Shown piece after piece: positions 1 to 8,265 of a DNA stretch of 64,000 bases (positions are counted from its first letter, which is position 1; every line of letters begins with the position of its first letter). Below the pieces are notes generated by a model, which worked only from the letters and a program-made list of their open reading frames with translations, did not search any database and had not been told where the DNA came from. A program made the position numbers and the translations under genes. The stretch is from Candidatus Fraserbacteria bacterium (lineage in GTDB: Bacteria; Bipolaricaulota; Bipolaricaulia; RBG-16-55-9; JAJCYT01), in the NCBI GenBank assembly GCA_029262795.1, contig JAJCYT010000021.1, positions 62,001-126,000 on the forward strand. The letters are read 5' to 3'.

Positions 1-869
1 GTATCCATTGTGCCATCAGCATTCACATCTCCCAGTGCCACATCCAGAGTTAAGCGAAGTTCCGTATTGATAGGCCTGCAGGCAAACGCCCCATCATTGT
101 TGCGACAGACTTGATTTGGCTCAGCTTCTCTCGCAAAAACGGCATCCAGGGTGCCATTGTCATCAACATCCCCCAACGCCACTCGAATACTGTCGCTGAG
201 CCTTCCACTCACATTGCGACAAACAAAGGTGTTTTCCATGTTTAGGCAGAACCGATCCGCTTGCAATCCATTTGCAAAAATCACGTCCAGGGTGCCATTC
301 CCGTCCATATCGCCCAATGCCACTCCATTGCTGAGGTTGGTGGTCATTTCAATGTCGGTACAGGTAAACATTGCACTGTTATTTCGGCAGATCCGATTGG
401 CCTGTCCCGCATTGGCAAACACGGCATCCAGTGTGCCATTGCCATCCACATCTCCCAAGGCCACATCATGACTATCATTGGATATATTGTCTATATCAGC
501 ACAGGAAAAACTTCCTCCTCGATTCAAGCACACCTGGTTCGGCTGACCTTCATTGGCAAATACCACATCTAATGTGCCATTGCCGTCCACATCTCCAAGC
601 GCGATGCCCCAACTTTCCTGGGAACCAGCACTGATGTTGATACAGGTAAACATCGCGCTGCTGTTCAAGCAGGCCCGATTTGCTTGCCCCACATTGGCAA
701 ACACAATGTCACAGTGATTCTCAGACGCAGCACAAACACTTGGCGAAACAGCCGTCAAAGCGGCAATCACTCCCACACTATCATTGCCAAGGCCGATCAC
801 TGTGACCATGAGAAACAAAAACATGCAGACCGTGCGTGTTCGATTATTTGACACTGACTTGCCAACCAT
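1..869 (-). CDS. Secreted FG-GAP/VCBS-like repeat protein, 3' end outside window
   Basis: An open frame runs on the minus strand from ATG at 869 to the window edge (289 codons seen, no stop). The start has a GAGGAGG Shine-Dalgarno about 9 nt upstream. The N-terminus is a signal peptide-like hydrophobic stretch. From about residue 58 there are five tandem units of exactly 47 residues, each with the calcium-loop pattern ALGDVDGNGTLD and a pair of cysteines nine residues apart (positions 11 and 20 of each unit). FG-GAP/VCBS repeats of this kind build beta-propellers or calcium-binding surfaces in exported proteins. The Cys pair suggests one disulphide per unit, which fits an extracytoplasmic location (inference). 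The partner or ligand cannot be told. Confidence 0.8.
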   Translation of the reverse strand, partial: MVGKSVSNNRTRTVCMFLFLMVTVIGLGNDSVGVIAALTAVSPSVCAASENHCDIVFANVGQANRACLNSSAMFTCINISAGSQESWGIALGDVDGNGTLDVVFANEGQPNQVCLNRGGSFSCADIDNISNDSHDVALGDVDGNGTLDAVFANAGQANRICRNNSAMFTCTDIEMTTNLSNGVALGDMDGNGTLDVIFANGLQADRFCLNMENTFVCRNVSGRLSDSIRVALGDVDDNGTLDAVFAREAEPNQVCRNNDGAFACRPINTELRLTLDVALGDVNADGTMD

Positions 870-1033
870 AGATGGTTCCCTCCTCAACCAATTTATGTCT
901 TTATATGAAACCTCAGTATAAACACACCCTCTTTCATCCGTCAAAAAACAAACCTCTTCTGTTAAACAATACCAACATTTGAAAAAGAACCAGAAACATT
1001 TTATAACTCAAAATTCAATAGAAAGGAGCATTT

Positions 1034-1471
1034 ATGAACGACAACCCAGAAGAATATCAAGGATCGTGTTTGTGTGGCGGCGTCAAAGTGACGGTGAGTG
1101 GCGCGCCTGCGGCCTCTGGTTATTGTCACTGTGAAACATGCCGAAAGTGGCATGCAGCCCCAGTCAATGCCTGGGTGGCCTGGCCGGATGCGGCAGTGAC
1201 GGTGACCGAAGGTGAAGATTTGTTACAATCTTTCCGACTCAGTGAAATGAGCCATCGACACTGGTGTTCCACTTGCGGCACGGGTATTTTGAATGTAACC
1301 AATAAAGGCTTGACCATTGTCTATGCCATGATGCTGGATGGGTCCGAGTTTGTAAACGAACCTAGCTTACACGTCAACTACGGCAAACGGGTTATGGATG
1401 TGCCAGACACACTGCCAAAATTCAAGGACTTCCCCAGCGAGTTTGGCGGAACGGGTGAAATAGTTACCTAA
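1034..1471 (+). CDS. GFA/CENP-V domain zinc protein
   Basis: This 145-residue protein belongs to the glutathione-dependent formaldehyde-activating (GFA/CENP-V) fold. The zinc ligands are visible: CLCGG near residue 12, CHCETC near residue 31 and CSTCG near residue 78. Family members include S-hydroxymethylglutathione synthase, but most small bacterial members have no assigned substrate, so the reaction is not claimed. ATG at 1034 follows AAAGGAGC with a 4 nt gap. It is transcribed divergently from the FG-GAP gene, with 164 nt between them. Confidence 0.85.
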   Translation: MNDNPEEYQGSCLCGGVKVTVSGAPAASGYCHCETCRKWHAAPVNAWVAWPDAAVTVTEGEDLLQSFRLSEMSHRHWCSTCGTGILNVTNKGLTIVYAMMLDGSEFVNEPSLHVNYGKRVMDVPDTLPKFKDFPSEFGGTGEIVT

Positions 1472-1571
1472 TGCAGAGACACCGACTTTTTAAGAATTTG
1501 TATTATCGGACCTCTTGAGGGTAAACTACCCAAAGAAATCTCGGGTGATGTACTGGTTAAGGGGTCTTGAT

Positions 1572-2036
1572 TTGAAAAAGTTCTTGAATGTCATTCGTTA
1601 CAGTGTCATTGGAACGGCCTGCGTCGGTGTGTTCAGCGCCATCACAGGGTTTTTCCAGGGCAGCACCGAACAGATCACCGCCATAATTATATTGCTGTTA
1701 CTGTTGCTTCCGGGCTGCGGCATCCTGATTACGGTGGAAGGGGAGGGGTCTGGCACCGTCACCGGAAATGGCATCGGTGTGGGCGCAGACATCAACTGCA
1801 TCATCACCAACAGCGTTGCTTCTGGGGAATGCACGACATTTGTATCGAACACATCTGAGAACCTCAGTCTAATTGCTGCACCAGCCGTCGGTTTTACCAT
1901 TGACCGCTGGGAAGGTTGCGACCAAACCACTAACCTTGGTGGCACTGCCGATGATACTTGTATCGTGGAATTCCCGAAGCCAGACGACCTCACTGTGCGC
2001 ATCATCTTCGAAGCGGGGGAACCAAGCGAACCGTAA
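1572..2036 (+). CDS. Putative membrane-anchored or lipoprotein with InlB-type B-repeat domain
   Basis: The frame is open from 1515. Three starts are possible: TTG 1515, ATG 1548 and TTG 1572. I prefer TTG 1572 because AAGGGG lies 7 nt before it. Two hydrophobic stretches (around FLNVIRYSVIGTACVGVF and IIILLLLLLPGCG) precede the soluble part. LPGC resembles a lipobox but lies far from the N-terminus and has Pro at -2, so lipidation is uncertain. The C-terminal part has the pattern of a divergent InlB B-repeat: GSGTVTGNGIGVG, then LIAAPAVGFTIDRWEGC, then two further cysteines and a final VRIIFE strand. Such domains are surface modules. No partner is evident. Confidence 0.55.
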   Translation: MKKFLNVIRYSVIGTACVGVFSAITGFFQGSTEQITAIIILLLLLLPGCGILITVEGEGSGTVTGNGIGVGADINCIITNSVASGECTTFVSNTSENLSLIAAPAVGFTIDRWEGCDQTTNLGGTADDTCIVEFPKPDDLTVRIIFEAGEPSEP

Positions 2037-2064
2037 TCTAACAACGATTACCTCTTTGTTCACC

Positions 2065-2727
2065 TTATCGAGACAAACCGTGTAGGTAGTTCACAATGGC
2101 GTCACGGTAAAACGGCTCAAACTCAATTCGAAGCTGACCCAAACCTGCTGATTCCAGTAGTTTTAAATGCTGATCGGTGTACTGACTCATCGGCCAACCG
2201 CCGCAAATCAACATGCCTTGTATGAGCAAAAAAGAATAAATCTCTGCTTCGTTGAGCTTTGGCAACGGTTTTTTTAATACCTCAATCACCTTGCTGAGTT
2301 GTTGATGAAGTTCAATTTTGAATGCCAGATAAATCTCATCTGAAGCATTTTTCTCAAGCGACAACGCCAACAAAGGGTTCAGTTCCAAAAAACGTTGATG
2401 CTTCAACAAAACGTCCATCCATTTTTTCACAAATGTTTCTGGCTTCATCGCTCTCGATTTTTCAAAGGTTTTTACGATGTCGTTGACCCAAACGGTTGTG
2501 TCCTGTTGATACAGCGCCAGAAAGATTTCCTCGCGCGTCTTGAAATAGCGATACAGGTTTGAGCGCGTAAACCCTGCCTTATCCGCTATCATCTTCATGG
2601 TGACGTCTTCATAAGAATGTTCTTTGAAGACGTCACCGGCTGCATTCAGGATTGCATCAATTCGTTCTTTAATTTGATCTTCGGATCGTGCGCGTTGCCA
2701 CGATTCTTTTTTATTTTTTGTATTCAT
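2065..2727 (-). CDS. TetR/AcrR family transcriptional regulator
   Basis: This is a 220-residue protein with an N-terminal TetR helix-turn-helix. Residues 21-70 read RIDAILNAAGDVFKEHSYED, then MKMIADKAGFTRSNLYRYFK, the classic recognition helix. The C-terminal all-helical part (about 80-215) would bind a small ligand and dimerise; it has no recognisable subfamily. It lies 58 nt downstream of the SDR gene on the same strand, so the two form a probable operon. The upstream promoter carries two matching palindromic sites, suggesting autoregulation and control of the dehydrogenase (inference). Confidence 0.9.
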   Translation of the reverse strand: MNTKNKKESWQRARSEDQIKERIDAILNAAGDVFKEHSYEDVTMKMIADKAGFTRSNLYRYFKTREEIFLALYQQDTTVWVNDIVKTFEKSRAMKPETFVKKWMDVLLKHQRFLELNPLLALSLEKNASDEIYLAFKIELHQQLSKVIEVLKKPLPKLNEAEIYSFLLIQGMLICGGWPMSQYTDQHLKLLESAGLGQLRIEFEPFYRDAIVNYLHGLSR

Positions 2728-2785
2728 ATCACCATTGTCACAACCCGGTCAAACATACGGTTGTTTTATTCTTTGTATTTTTGCG

Positions 2786-3697
2786 TTAATTTAAATTGTA
2801 GCGAATGTCTGTCAATGCTTCCGAAACGTCCCAAAGCTTGCTGGCAATGGTTTTGTCATGGGACCGTTTGTTTGAAGAAACTTTGACCGGATAGCCGTTC
2901 CACTCCATAAATCCACCGGGGCCGAAGTAATCACCACGTTGTGCTTGATCATCAATGGCGGCCCTTAATGTTGGCAATGCTCCCTGTTCAATGGGCATTG
3001 CAAAGAGCTTGTTCATAAATTGCATTGGGCCGGAATGGCGTTGTAAGTCGGTGCCTGTCCACCCAGGGTGTGCTGCGGTCACAAGGAGGTCGGAGCCACT
3101 TTGAGTCAGGCGTCGTTGTAATTCATAAGTGAAATACAAGTTGGCAATTTTACTGTCACCATAAGCACGCATGGCTTTATAATCCCGTTTTTCCCAATTC
3201 AGGTCATCGAAATTGAGGTTGCCTCCGCGATGCCCAACACTGGAAACATTAACAATACGCGACATTGGCGTACACTGAATCAAGTCCAAAAGCTGACCTG
3301 TCAATGCAAAATGACCAAAATGATTTGTGCCAATTTGCAACTCAAAGCCATCTTCAGTTTTTGAATAGGGAGGAATCATGACACCAGCATTGTTGATGAG
3401 CAAATCCAATCGATCAAAGTTTTGTTTAAACTCATCGGCAAAATTCTTGATTGACTTTAGGCTGGCCAAATCCAAGAGCATCACCTTTACATGAACATCC
3501 TGATGCTGTGCCTTAATTTGTTGTACCGCCTTATCCCCTTTTGTCTGATTGCGCACAGCAACAATAACTTCAGCATTTTTACTGGCAAGCACTCTGGCCG
3601 TTTCATAGCCAATACCACTGCTAGAGCCAGTCACAATGACGACTTTTCCTGTTTGATCGGGAATATTTCCGGTTGTCCATCTTTGATTTTTGTTCAT
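2786..3697 (-). CDS. Short-chain dehydrogenase/reductase (SDR)
   Basis: This is a 303-residue classical-type SDR of the retinol-dehydrogenase/protochlorophyllide-reductase-like group. The cofactor motif TGSSSGIG is at residues 23-30, NNAG at 102-105, the catalytic Ser near 152, and the YxxxK pair at Tyr179 and Lys183 (YGDSK). It should oxidise or reduce a carbonyl or alcohol with NAD(P)(H); the substrate is unknown. A strong promoter lies upstream with operator-like repeats, and a TetR regulator follows, a common arrangement for substrate-inducible reductases. ATG 3697 is preceded by a purine-rich AGGAGAA. Confidence 0.9.
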   Translation of the reverse strand: MNKNQRWTTGNIPDQTGKVVIVTGSSSGIGYETARVLASKNAEVIVAVRNQTKGDKAVQQIKAQHQDVHVKVMLLDLASLKSIKNFADEFKQNFDRLDLLINNAGVMIPPYSKTEDGFELQIGTNHFGHFALTGQLLDLIQCTPMSRIVNVSSVGHRGGNLNFDDLNWEKRDYKAMRAYGDSKIANLYFTYELQRRLTQSGSDLLVTAAHPGWTGTDLQRHSGPMQFMNKLFAMPIEQGALPTLRAAIDDQAQRGDYFGPGGFMEWNGYPVKVSSNKRSHDKTIASKLWDVSEALTDIRYNLN

Positions 3698-3736
3698 ATT
3701 GTTCTCCTAAAGTTGCGCTCCAATTTCTTCATAAGT

Positions 3737-3780
3737 GACTAAGTGTCTTTTATTATAAGTGACATGATGTCTCTTGTCAA
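3737..3780 (-). promoter_or_regulatory. Sigma70 promoter with two operator-like palindromes, SDR-tetR operon
   Basis: On the minus strand TTGACA (3775-3780) and TATAAT (3752-3757) are both perfect consensus hexamers, 17 nt apart. The palindrome GACATGATGTC (3761-3771) fills the spacer. A related GAC-N5-GTC site (3737-3747) lies just past the -10. The plus-strand word ATAAGTGAC starts both sites, at 3731 and 3755, exactly 24 bp apart. TetR-family repressors typically bind such sites; that the neighbouring TetR does so is inferred. Confidence 0.75.
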
Positions 3781-3912
3781 CCCCATAGAAAACCGCTTGA
3801 TTTCTATTCTCAAAATCTGAATTCTATTCACGCTCACTGATCTATGTCATTGATTTTCACAAGCTAAAGTCGTAACTTCTGCAAATCAAATTGAACTTAA
3901 TGAGGTGTGAGC

Positions 3913-4269
3913 GTGGCAACTTTATACGAAAAAATTGGCGGCAAGGATGCAGTGGAAGCGGCAGTGGGTGTGTTTTATGAAAAAGTGATGGCCGATCCAG
4001 TGGTCAATCATTTTTTTAAAGATGTGGATATGGAGCGTCAAATGGGCAAACAGCGATTTTTCCTCACCTACGCCTTTGGCGGCGCAGACCACTACGAAGG
4101 CAAAAACATGCGCGATGCCCACAAACATCTGGATTTAACCGACGAACACTTTCAGGCCATCGCCAATCACCTGACCGCCACGCTCAAAGAACTCAACGTA
4201 CCCGAAGATCTCATTGCCGAAGTGGACGCCATTGTCGACAGCACCTATGACGATGTGATGAACAAATAA
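3913..4269 (+). CDS. Truncated haemoglobin, group I type
   Basis: This haem protein of about 118 residues has the group I (TrHbN) pattern: LYEKIGGKDAVEAAV at the start, the B9-B10 Phe-Tyr pair (residues 21-22), the FGG turn near 55, and the proximal His at about residue 70 in RDAH. Such proteins bind O2 or NO and often serve NO detoxification; the role here is not determined. GTG at 3907 is also possible (two residues longer), but GAGG at 3902-3905 sits 7 nt before GTG 3913 and only 1 nt before GTG 3907, so 3913 is preferred. It stands alone, divergent from the SDR gene. Confidence 0.92.
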   Translation: MATLYEKIGGKDAVEAAVGVFYEKVMADPVVNHFFKDVDMERQMGKQRFFLTYAFGGADHYEGKNMRDAHKHLDLTDEHFQAIANHLTATLKELNVPEDLIAEVDAIVDSTYDDVMNK

Positions 4270-4358
4270 ACGCTTTCGTCATTCGGCCTAGGAAATGATT
4301 TCATACTTTTTGGCTTTTAGATGGAAGGGTAAAGCATGAAGTCAGACGGGAGGGCGGT

Positions 4359-4934
4359 TTGGATATCCTGGTTAGATTTTGGGATTTTTTTAGTGCTGCC
4401 CTGCCCTTTTCGATTTTTTTAATTCTGCCCGTGTTCCTCCTTGGTCGTTGGATGTTTCGACGTATACAGCGAAACAAAATTTTAAAAAAATTACTGGACT
4501 GGGCCATTCAACGAAAATTCAAATTTCAGCTACATAGGGTGCCGTGGCATCGTCACCTTTTTCCAAACTTCAATTTCTTTGCAGAGTTCTGTAATGGCCA
4601 ATGGATTGACCTTTACCGCAGCCATCGAATGGTCGGCAACTGGAAGGGCAAAGATTTTGAAGCATTTACGATGGAGTATAAGAACCAAAAACACCTCGGT
4701 CATGGATTTACAAAACACCATGCCTGTGTCTTGATCATGGATGCAGGGTTTCCCATTCCAAATCTGAAGCGGCCCACCGAATTAGATCCACGCTGTCGCT
4801 TTGAGGTCCGGGGGCAAGGTGTGATGATTGCCTATGAAGGAGCCATGTTTTGGGATGGGGCCGATTTAGAAAAAAACCTTAACCTGTTGGAAGAAGCACT
4901 TTCTATGGCGATAACCAATATCAAAACGCGCTAA
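4359..4934 (+). CDS. Uncharacterised membrane-anchored protein
   Basis: This is a 191-residue protein starting at TTG 4359, directly behind GGAGGGCGG. One hydrophobic segment (about residues 13-33) is followed by a basic stretch (RRIQRNKILKK), suggesting an N-in anchor with a soluble C-terminal domain. The pattern of VGNWKGKDFEAFTMEYK followed by a second strand pair and a Pro-rich segment loosely resembles small membrane proteins of unknown function with a central W-x-G-R/K motif. I do not recognise a catalytic site. No operon partner is evident. Confidence 0.6.
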   Translation: MDILVRFWDFFSAALPFSIFLILPVFLLGRWMFRRIQRNKILKKLLDWAIQRKFKFQLHRVPWHRHLFPNFNFFAEFCNGQWIDLYRSHRMVGNWKGKDFEAFTMEYKNQKHLGHGFTKHHACVLIMDAGFPIPNLKRPTELDPRCRFEVRGQGVMIAYEGAMFWDGADLEKNLNLLEEALSMAITNIKTR

Positions 4935-5183
4935 CTGAAAGTATGGCAACGATGAAAACCATTGGCATTGCGGCACACAGCGCACAGGTTGTTCCGCACG
5001 TTTGCTCACAAAAAGTGAATCTGGTTGGTTGTACTTTGTCATGGACAGATTGTGCCATATGAAGAAACATACCTGACTTCTCCCTTGATAGCTGACACGA
5101 ATAACTTGGAAAATTTCTCCAAAACATACTATGGTTGAACCGAAAAGAATCATCTTAAAATCTTGGATTGCGGAGAGGTTATC

Positions 5184-5591
5184 ATGTCTGAAGAAAATAA
5201 AAGGGTGGCGGCGCGCTTTTTTGAATTGTTCCAGCAGGGTGCGGCGGCCCATGTCGGGGAAGTGGTTGATCCGGATTTTCAGCATCACAATTGGCCCTGG
5301 GCCAGTCCAGGTGTTGCAGGGTTGAATGAACTGATTGCAATGGTGGAGTCAGGATTTACCGATTATCAATTTCAAATTGAGGACACCATCACAGAAGGCG
5401 ACAAGGTCGTAGTGCGCATGTCTCAAAGCGCCGTGCATAGCGGCGAATTGATGGGTGTACCTCCCACGGGCAAACAGGTCAATTACACGGGCATTCATAT
5501 TTTGCGTATCGCCAATGGCAAGGTGGTCGAACACTGGCGTGAAGAAGATATCGTGAGTTTGATGCAGCAACTGGGCGCTATTCCTGGTTAA
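5184..5591 (+). CDS. SnoaL-like / ester cyclase family protein
   Basis: This is a 135-residue NTF2-fold protein. The pattern NKRVAARFFELFQQG, then DPDFQHHNWPW, then GVPPTGKQVNYTGIHILRI and finally VVEHWREED is typical of the SnoaL-like polyketide cyclase/ester cyclase family. Members include aldol cyclases, but many bacterial copies have unassigned activity. ATG 5184 is chosen because GGAGAGG lies 5 nt upstream; the frame is open further upstream from TTG 5163. It is a single gene, convergent with the metallophosphoesterase 14 nt downstream. Confidence 0.88.
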   Translation: MSEENKRVAARFFELFQQGAAAHVGEVVDPDFQHHNWPWASPGVAGLNELIAMVESGFTDYQFQIEDTITEGDKVVVRMSQSAVHSGELMGVPPTGKQVNYTGIHILRIANGKVVEHWREEDIVSLMQQLGAIPG

Positions 5592-5605
5592 TCACGACAC
5601 TTGAA

Positions 5606-6406
5606 TTATCCCTGAAATGGGTAGCGGCGAAGATACGTTTGTGGACCATCAATGCGAATCACGCTGAACTCTGGTACGCCTTGCGGATCAACGACAATGC
5701 CTTCTATCGTTTCGTCTGAGCTGATATGAAACGATGGTGAGGCAGAGCCACTATAAAAAATGCCATCGAGCATCAGTGTGGTCGATTGGTGGATGTGGCC
5801 GAAAAACACACCGCGAACTCGGGAGGCGTATTTTTTCAAAATATTGTGCAACGCTTTGGCATTGGTCAGCTGCATGTGTTGATCCAGAAAAGCGCATCCC
5901 ACGTCATTGGGAAAAGGATGATGGTGGATGGCAATGACCAAAGGGCTTTCATCCTGGGCACAAGTTTGATCCAGCCACTGCAGTTGATCTTCAGGAATGG
6001 TGGCTTTGGGGATAATGTTTTCATGAATGCCGTCCAGGCCAATGAGGCGTGTGCCTTTGACCATCACATCATAATGGTGCGTGTCGGTCACTTCGGCTTC
6101 AGGTTTTTTTAATAACACACGCTGAAGCATTTTGGCCTCATCATGGTTGCCAATGGTGTAGTGAATGGGTTGCTCCAAAGCGGATAAAATTTCTGATGCT
6201 TTTTCATAATTGGCAACAGTCGGGTCCCAAACCACATCGCCAGTATGCAGAATAAAATCAATGTTAAAGGGCAATTGTTGAATCTGCTCCACCATCAGTC
6301 GCGCGCGTTTGTTGGGTGGATCAGGCGAGAGTTCAAACACACGCTGGTCATTCTCATAAATGTGAGTATCGGTGATGTGGACAAAGGTTAGTTTGCTCGA
6401 ATTCAT
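5606..6406 (-). CDS. Calcineurin-like metallophosphoesterase (CpdA-like)
   Basis: This 266-residue protein has all five motifs of the class III cyclic-nucleotide phosphodiesterase-type metallophosphoesterases: DTH (13-15), GDVVWD, GNHDE, HHHPFPND and GHIHQ. These residues bind two metal ions. The closest familiar enzyme type is cAMP phosphodiesterase CpdA, but other phosphodiester or phosphomonoester substrates are possible. It is a cytoplasmic protein with no signal peptide. It is transcribed towards the SnoaL-like gene and divergently from the STAND cassette. Confidence 0.9.
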   Translation of the reverse strand: MNSSKLTFVHITDTHIYENDQRVFELSPDPPNKRARLMVEQIQQLPFNIDFILHTGDVVWDPTVANYEKASEILSALEQPIHYTIGNHDEAKMLQRVLLKKPEAEVTDTHHYDVMVKGTRLIGLDGIHENIIPKATIPEDQLQWLDQTCAQDESPLVIAIHHHPFPNDVGCAFLDQHMQLTNAKALHNILKKYASRVRGVFFGHIHQSTTLMLDGIFYSGSASPSFHISSDETIEGIVVDPQGVPEFSVIRIDGPQTYLRRYPFQG

Positions 6407-6536
6407 GATTGTCTGAGTTTATCGAAACCATAAATCCTTCACAACAGGGCTACAAAATTGCCTCGATAAGCGTAGGGGCACAAATGAGTTCGATGAATGA
6501 ATGTGTAAACTCAAACACAGATTTGATGCCTTTACT

Positions 6537-6567
6537 TATAATAGTTATCATCAAAACATGAGATAAC
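6537..6567 (+). promoter_or_regulatory. Candidate -10 and dyad before the STAND cassette
   Basis: TATAAT at 6537-6542 is a perfect -10, but no good -35 lies 16-18 nt upstream. Directly downstream, GTTATC (6544-6549) and GATAAC (6562-6567) form a 6+6 dyad that could be an operator or a 5'UTR hairpin. This suggests that the cassette has its own promoter and may be activator-dependent or repressed (inference). Confidence 0.4.
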
Positions 6568-6585
6568 ATTTAGAAAAGGAAGGCA

Positions 6586-7014
6586 ATGTCTGAAAAACCA
6601 ATGGGGAAAAATGTAATTAGCGCAGGTAGGGACATTAATGCTGATACAGTTTTAGCTGGAGATAACGCCACTTTGCATGTGGGTACACAGAAGATTAATT
6701 TGCCTGATCCAAGCAGTTTTAACATCAACGAAGAAATAGAGGCACTCAAAGCAATCCTCGCTGTAGTTGGTGGGGATCGTCAGACCAACGTAAACAGTGC
6801 GATGATGGAAATTGAAGGTGAACTCAACAAACCCGATGAAGCACAAGATAAAGACCTTGTCGGCGAAACTCTGGAACGCGCCCTAAGCTACGCACAAAAA
6901 GGCGAGAAGTTTACCGAACTCATTGAAAAAATCAAACCCCATGTGCTCAAAGCTACATCTTGGTTAGGAGAAAACTGGAACAAACTATTATCCCTGATTG
7001 GCATCAGTGTTTAA
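6586..7014 (+). CDS. Small STAND-associated protein with N-terminal GRDINA/GDN motif
   Basis: This is a 142-residue protein of unknown function. Residues 11-33 (ISAGRDINADTVLAGDN, then strand residues) form a short beta-type motif also present at the N-terminus of the next protein. Residues 45-140 are predicted helical from their pattern and end with an amphipathic segment (KATSWLGENWNKLLSLIG). Such small proteins sit beside NTPases and peptidases of bacterial conflict systems; it may be the effector or an adaptor (inference). The start has AGGAAGG just upstream. The stop is 12 nt before the NTPase start, so it is the first gene of the cassette. Confidence 0.75.
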   Translation: MSEKPMGKNVISAGRDINADTVLAGDNATLHVGTQKINLPDPSSFNINEEIEALKAILAVVGGDRQTNVNSAMMEIEGELNKPDEAQDKDLVGETLERALSYAQKGEKFTELIEKIKPHVLKATSWLGENWNKLLSLIGISV

Positions 7015-7026
7015 GAGGAGGGTTCG

Positions 7027-8265
7027 TTGACGGAAAACCCAAACATCAATGCTGACAGAGACATCAATGCAAATGTCGTTCTTGCTGGCGATAATGGCAC
7101 CGTATATTTCACGACGCCACCCAATGCAAAATTCTTTGGCGTGCCTTCGATGCCAAAGTTTTTTGAAGGGCGAAATAATGAGCTTAACAATTTGATTGAC
7201 ACACTGGTATCAGCCAAAAGATCAGAAGATGTAGCTATTGCCACCAATGGAATGGCAGGTGTGGGAAAAACCACATTAGCAGTCGCAATAGCTCACTCAT
7301 CCAAAATTATTAATCACTTTCAGCATGGAATCCTATGGGCAGGGCTAGGAAAATCACCCGATGTGAAAACTGAGATAGCTAAATGGGCTGAAGCAATCGA
7401 CTCAGAGGTTGATATTAATCATTTGGTAACAGAAAAAGAACGTTGTATTGCTTTGAAAAATTTGATAGGCTCAAGAAAATACTTACTAATTGTTGACGAT
7501 GCTTGGCAACTTGAAGATATTGAATGGTTAAAATGTGGTGGCCCAAATTGCCAACATCTATTAACAACTAGAAATGCTCAAGTTGCAAGAGAGTTTGCCG
7601 GAAAAAAGAATGTGAGTAATATTCATGAGTTTGCCCCTCAAGATGCATACAAATTCCTTCAAAAGCTTGCTCCTGAAGTTTTTTCAGATAAAGAGTCTAC
7701 ATCTAAAGCAAAGAGCTTAGTCGACTCAGTCGGATACTTGCCATTAGCAGTTGAACTTCTTGGAGGTTATCTTTCGAACTCTCCAGCAGTATATTTTGGC
7801 AAAAGCCGTTCCACTACTTTACAAAAACTTAATGACCCTGAATCTCGCTTGAAACTTGCGCAAGCAAGGTTAGGCGCAAACACGAGTAATAAAATCTCTT
7901 TAGAAGACGCAATTCGACTTAGCGTAACCATGCTACCAAAGAAAGCACAGTTAGCATTTTATGCTTTAGGAGCATTTGCACCAAAGCCAGAAAATTTTGA
8001 CCTTGAGGCAGCTTTGGCAGTGACCAATTCAGATGATCAAACCTTAGCATTATTGATAGATGCAAATCTGGTTGAGTGGGATCATGTTAATGAAATGTTT
8101 CAACTTCATCAAACTATAGCAGCATTTGTTCAAGGGAATTCGCTAGAAGCAGCAAAAAGACATCGCAAATACTATCTTGGAAAATTTAATTCTAACAAAG
8201 CAAATTGGCAAGTTATAGAGAAGATTTATCCTCAACTAGAATGGGGGTTCAATAATTTTGTCTAA
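7027..8265 (+). CDS. NB-ARC (STAND) NTPase
   Basis: This is a 412-residue signal-transduction NTPase. Residues 5-30 repeat the INADRDINANVVLAGDN-type motif of the preceding protein. The NB-ARC landmarks are FEGRNNEL (46-53), P-loop GMAGVGKTT (75-83), Walker B YLLIVDDAW (152-160), TTR (180-182) and the GYLPLA signature (236-241). A winged-helix region follows to about 380. STAND proteins oligomerise on ligand sensing and activate an effector. The start is TTG 7027 after AGGAGGG. The C-terminal sensor repeats are encoded by the next gene in the +1 frame, overlapping by 8 nt, so this may be half of a broken NB-ARC-TPR protein. Confidence 0.88.
   Translation: MTENPNINADRDINANVVLAGDNGTVYFTTPPNAKFFGVPSMPKFFEGRNNELNNLIDTLVSAKRSEDVAIATNGMAGVGKTTLAVAIAHSSKIINHFQHGILWAGLGKSPDVKTEIAKWAEAIDSEVDINHLVTEKERCIALKNLIGSRKYLLIVDDAWQLEDIEWLKCGGPNCQHLLTTRNAQVAREFAGKKNVSNIHEFAPQDAYKFLQKLAPEVFSDKESTSKAKSLVDSVGYLPLAVELLGGYLSNSPAVYFGKSRSTTLQKLNDPESRLKLAQARLGANTSNKISLEDAIRLSVTMLPKKAQLAFYALGAFAPKPENFDLEAALAVTNSDDQTLALLIDANLVEWDHVNEMFQLHQTIAAFVQGNSLEAAKRHRKYYLGKFNSNKANWQVIEKIYPQLEWGFNNFV

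Noticed and set aside
151..634. Overlapping plus-strand open frames in the first 650 nt
   Set aside because: They are antisense shadows of the 141-bp repeats of the minus-strand FG-GAP gene and have no start signals.
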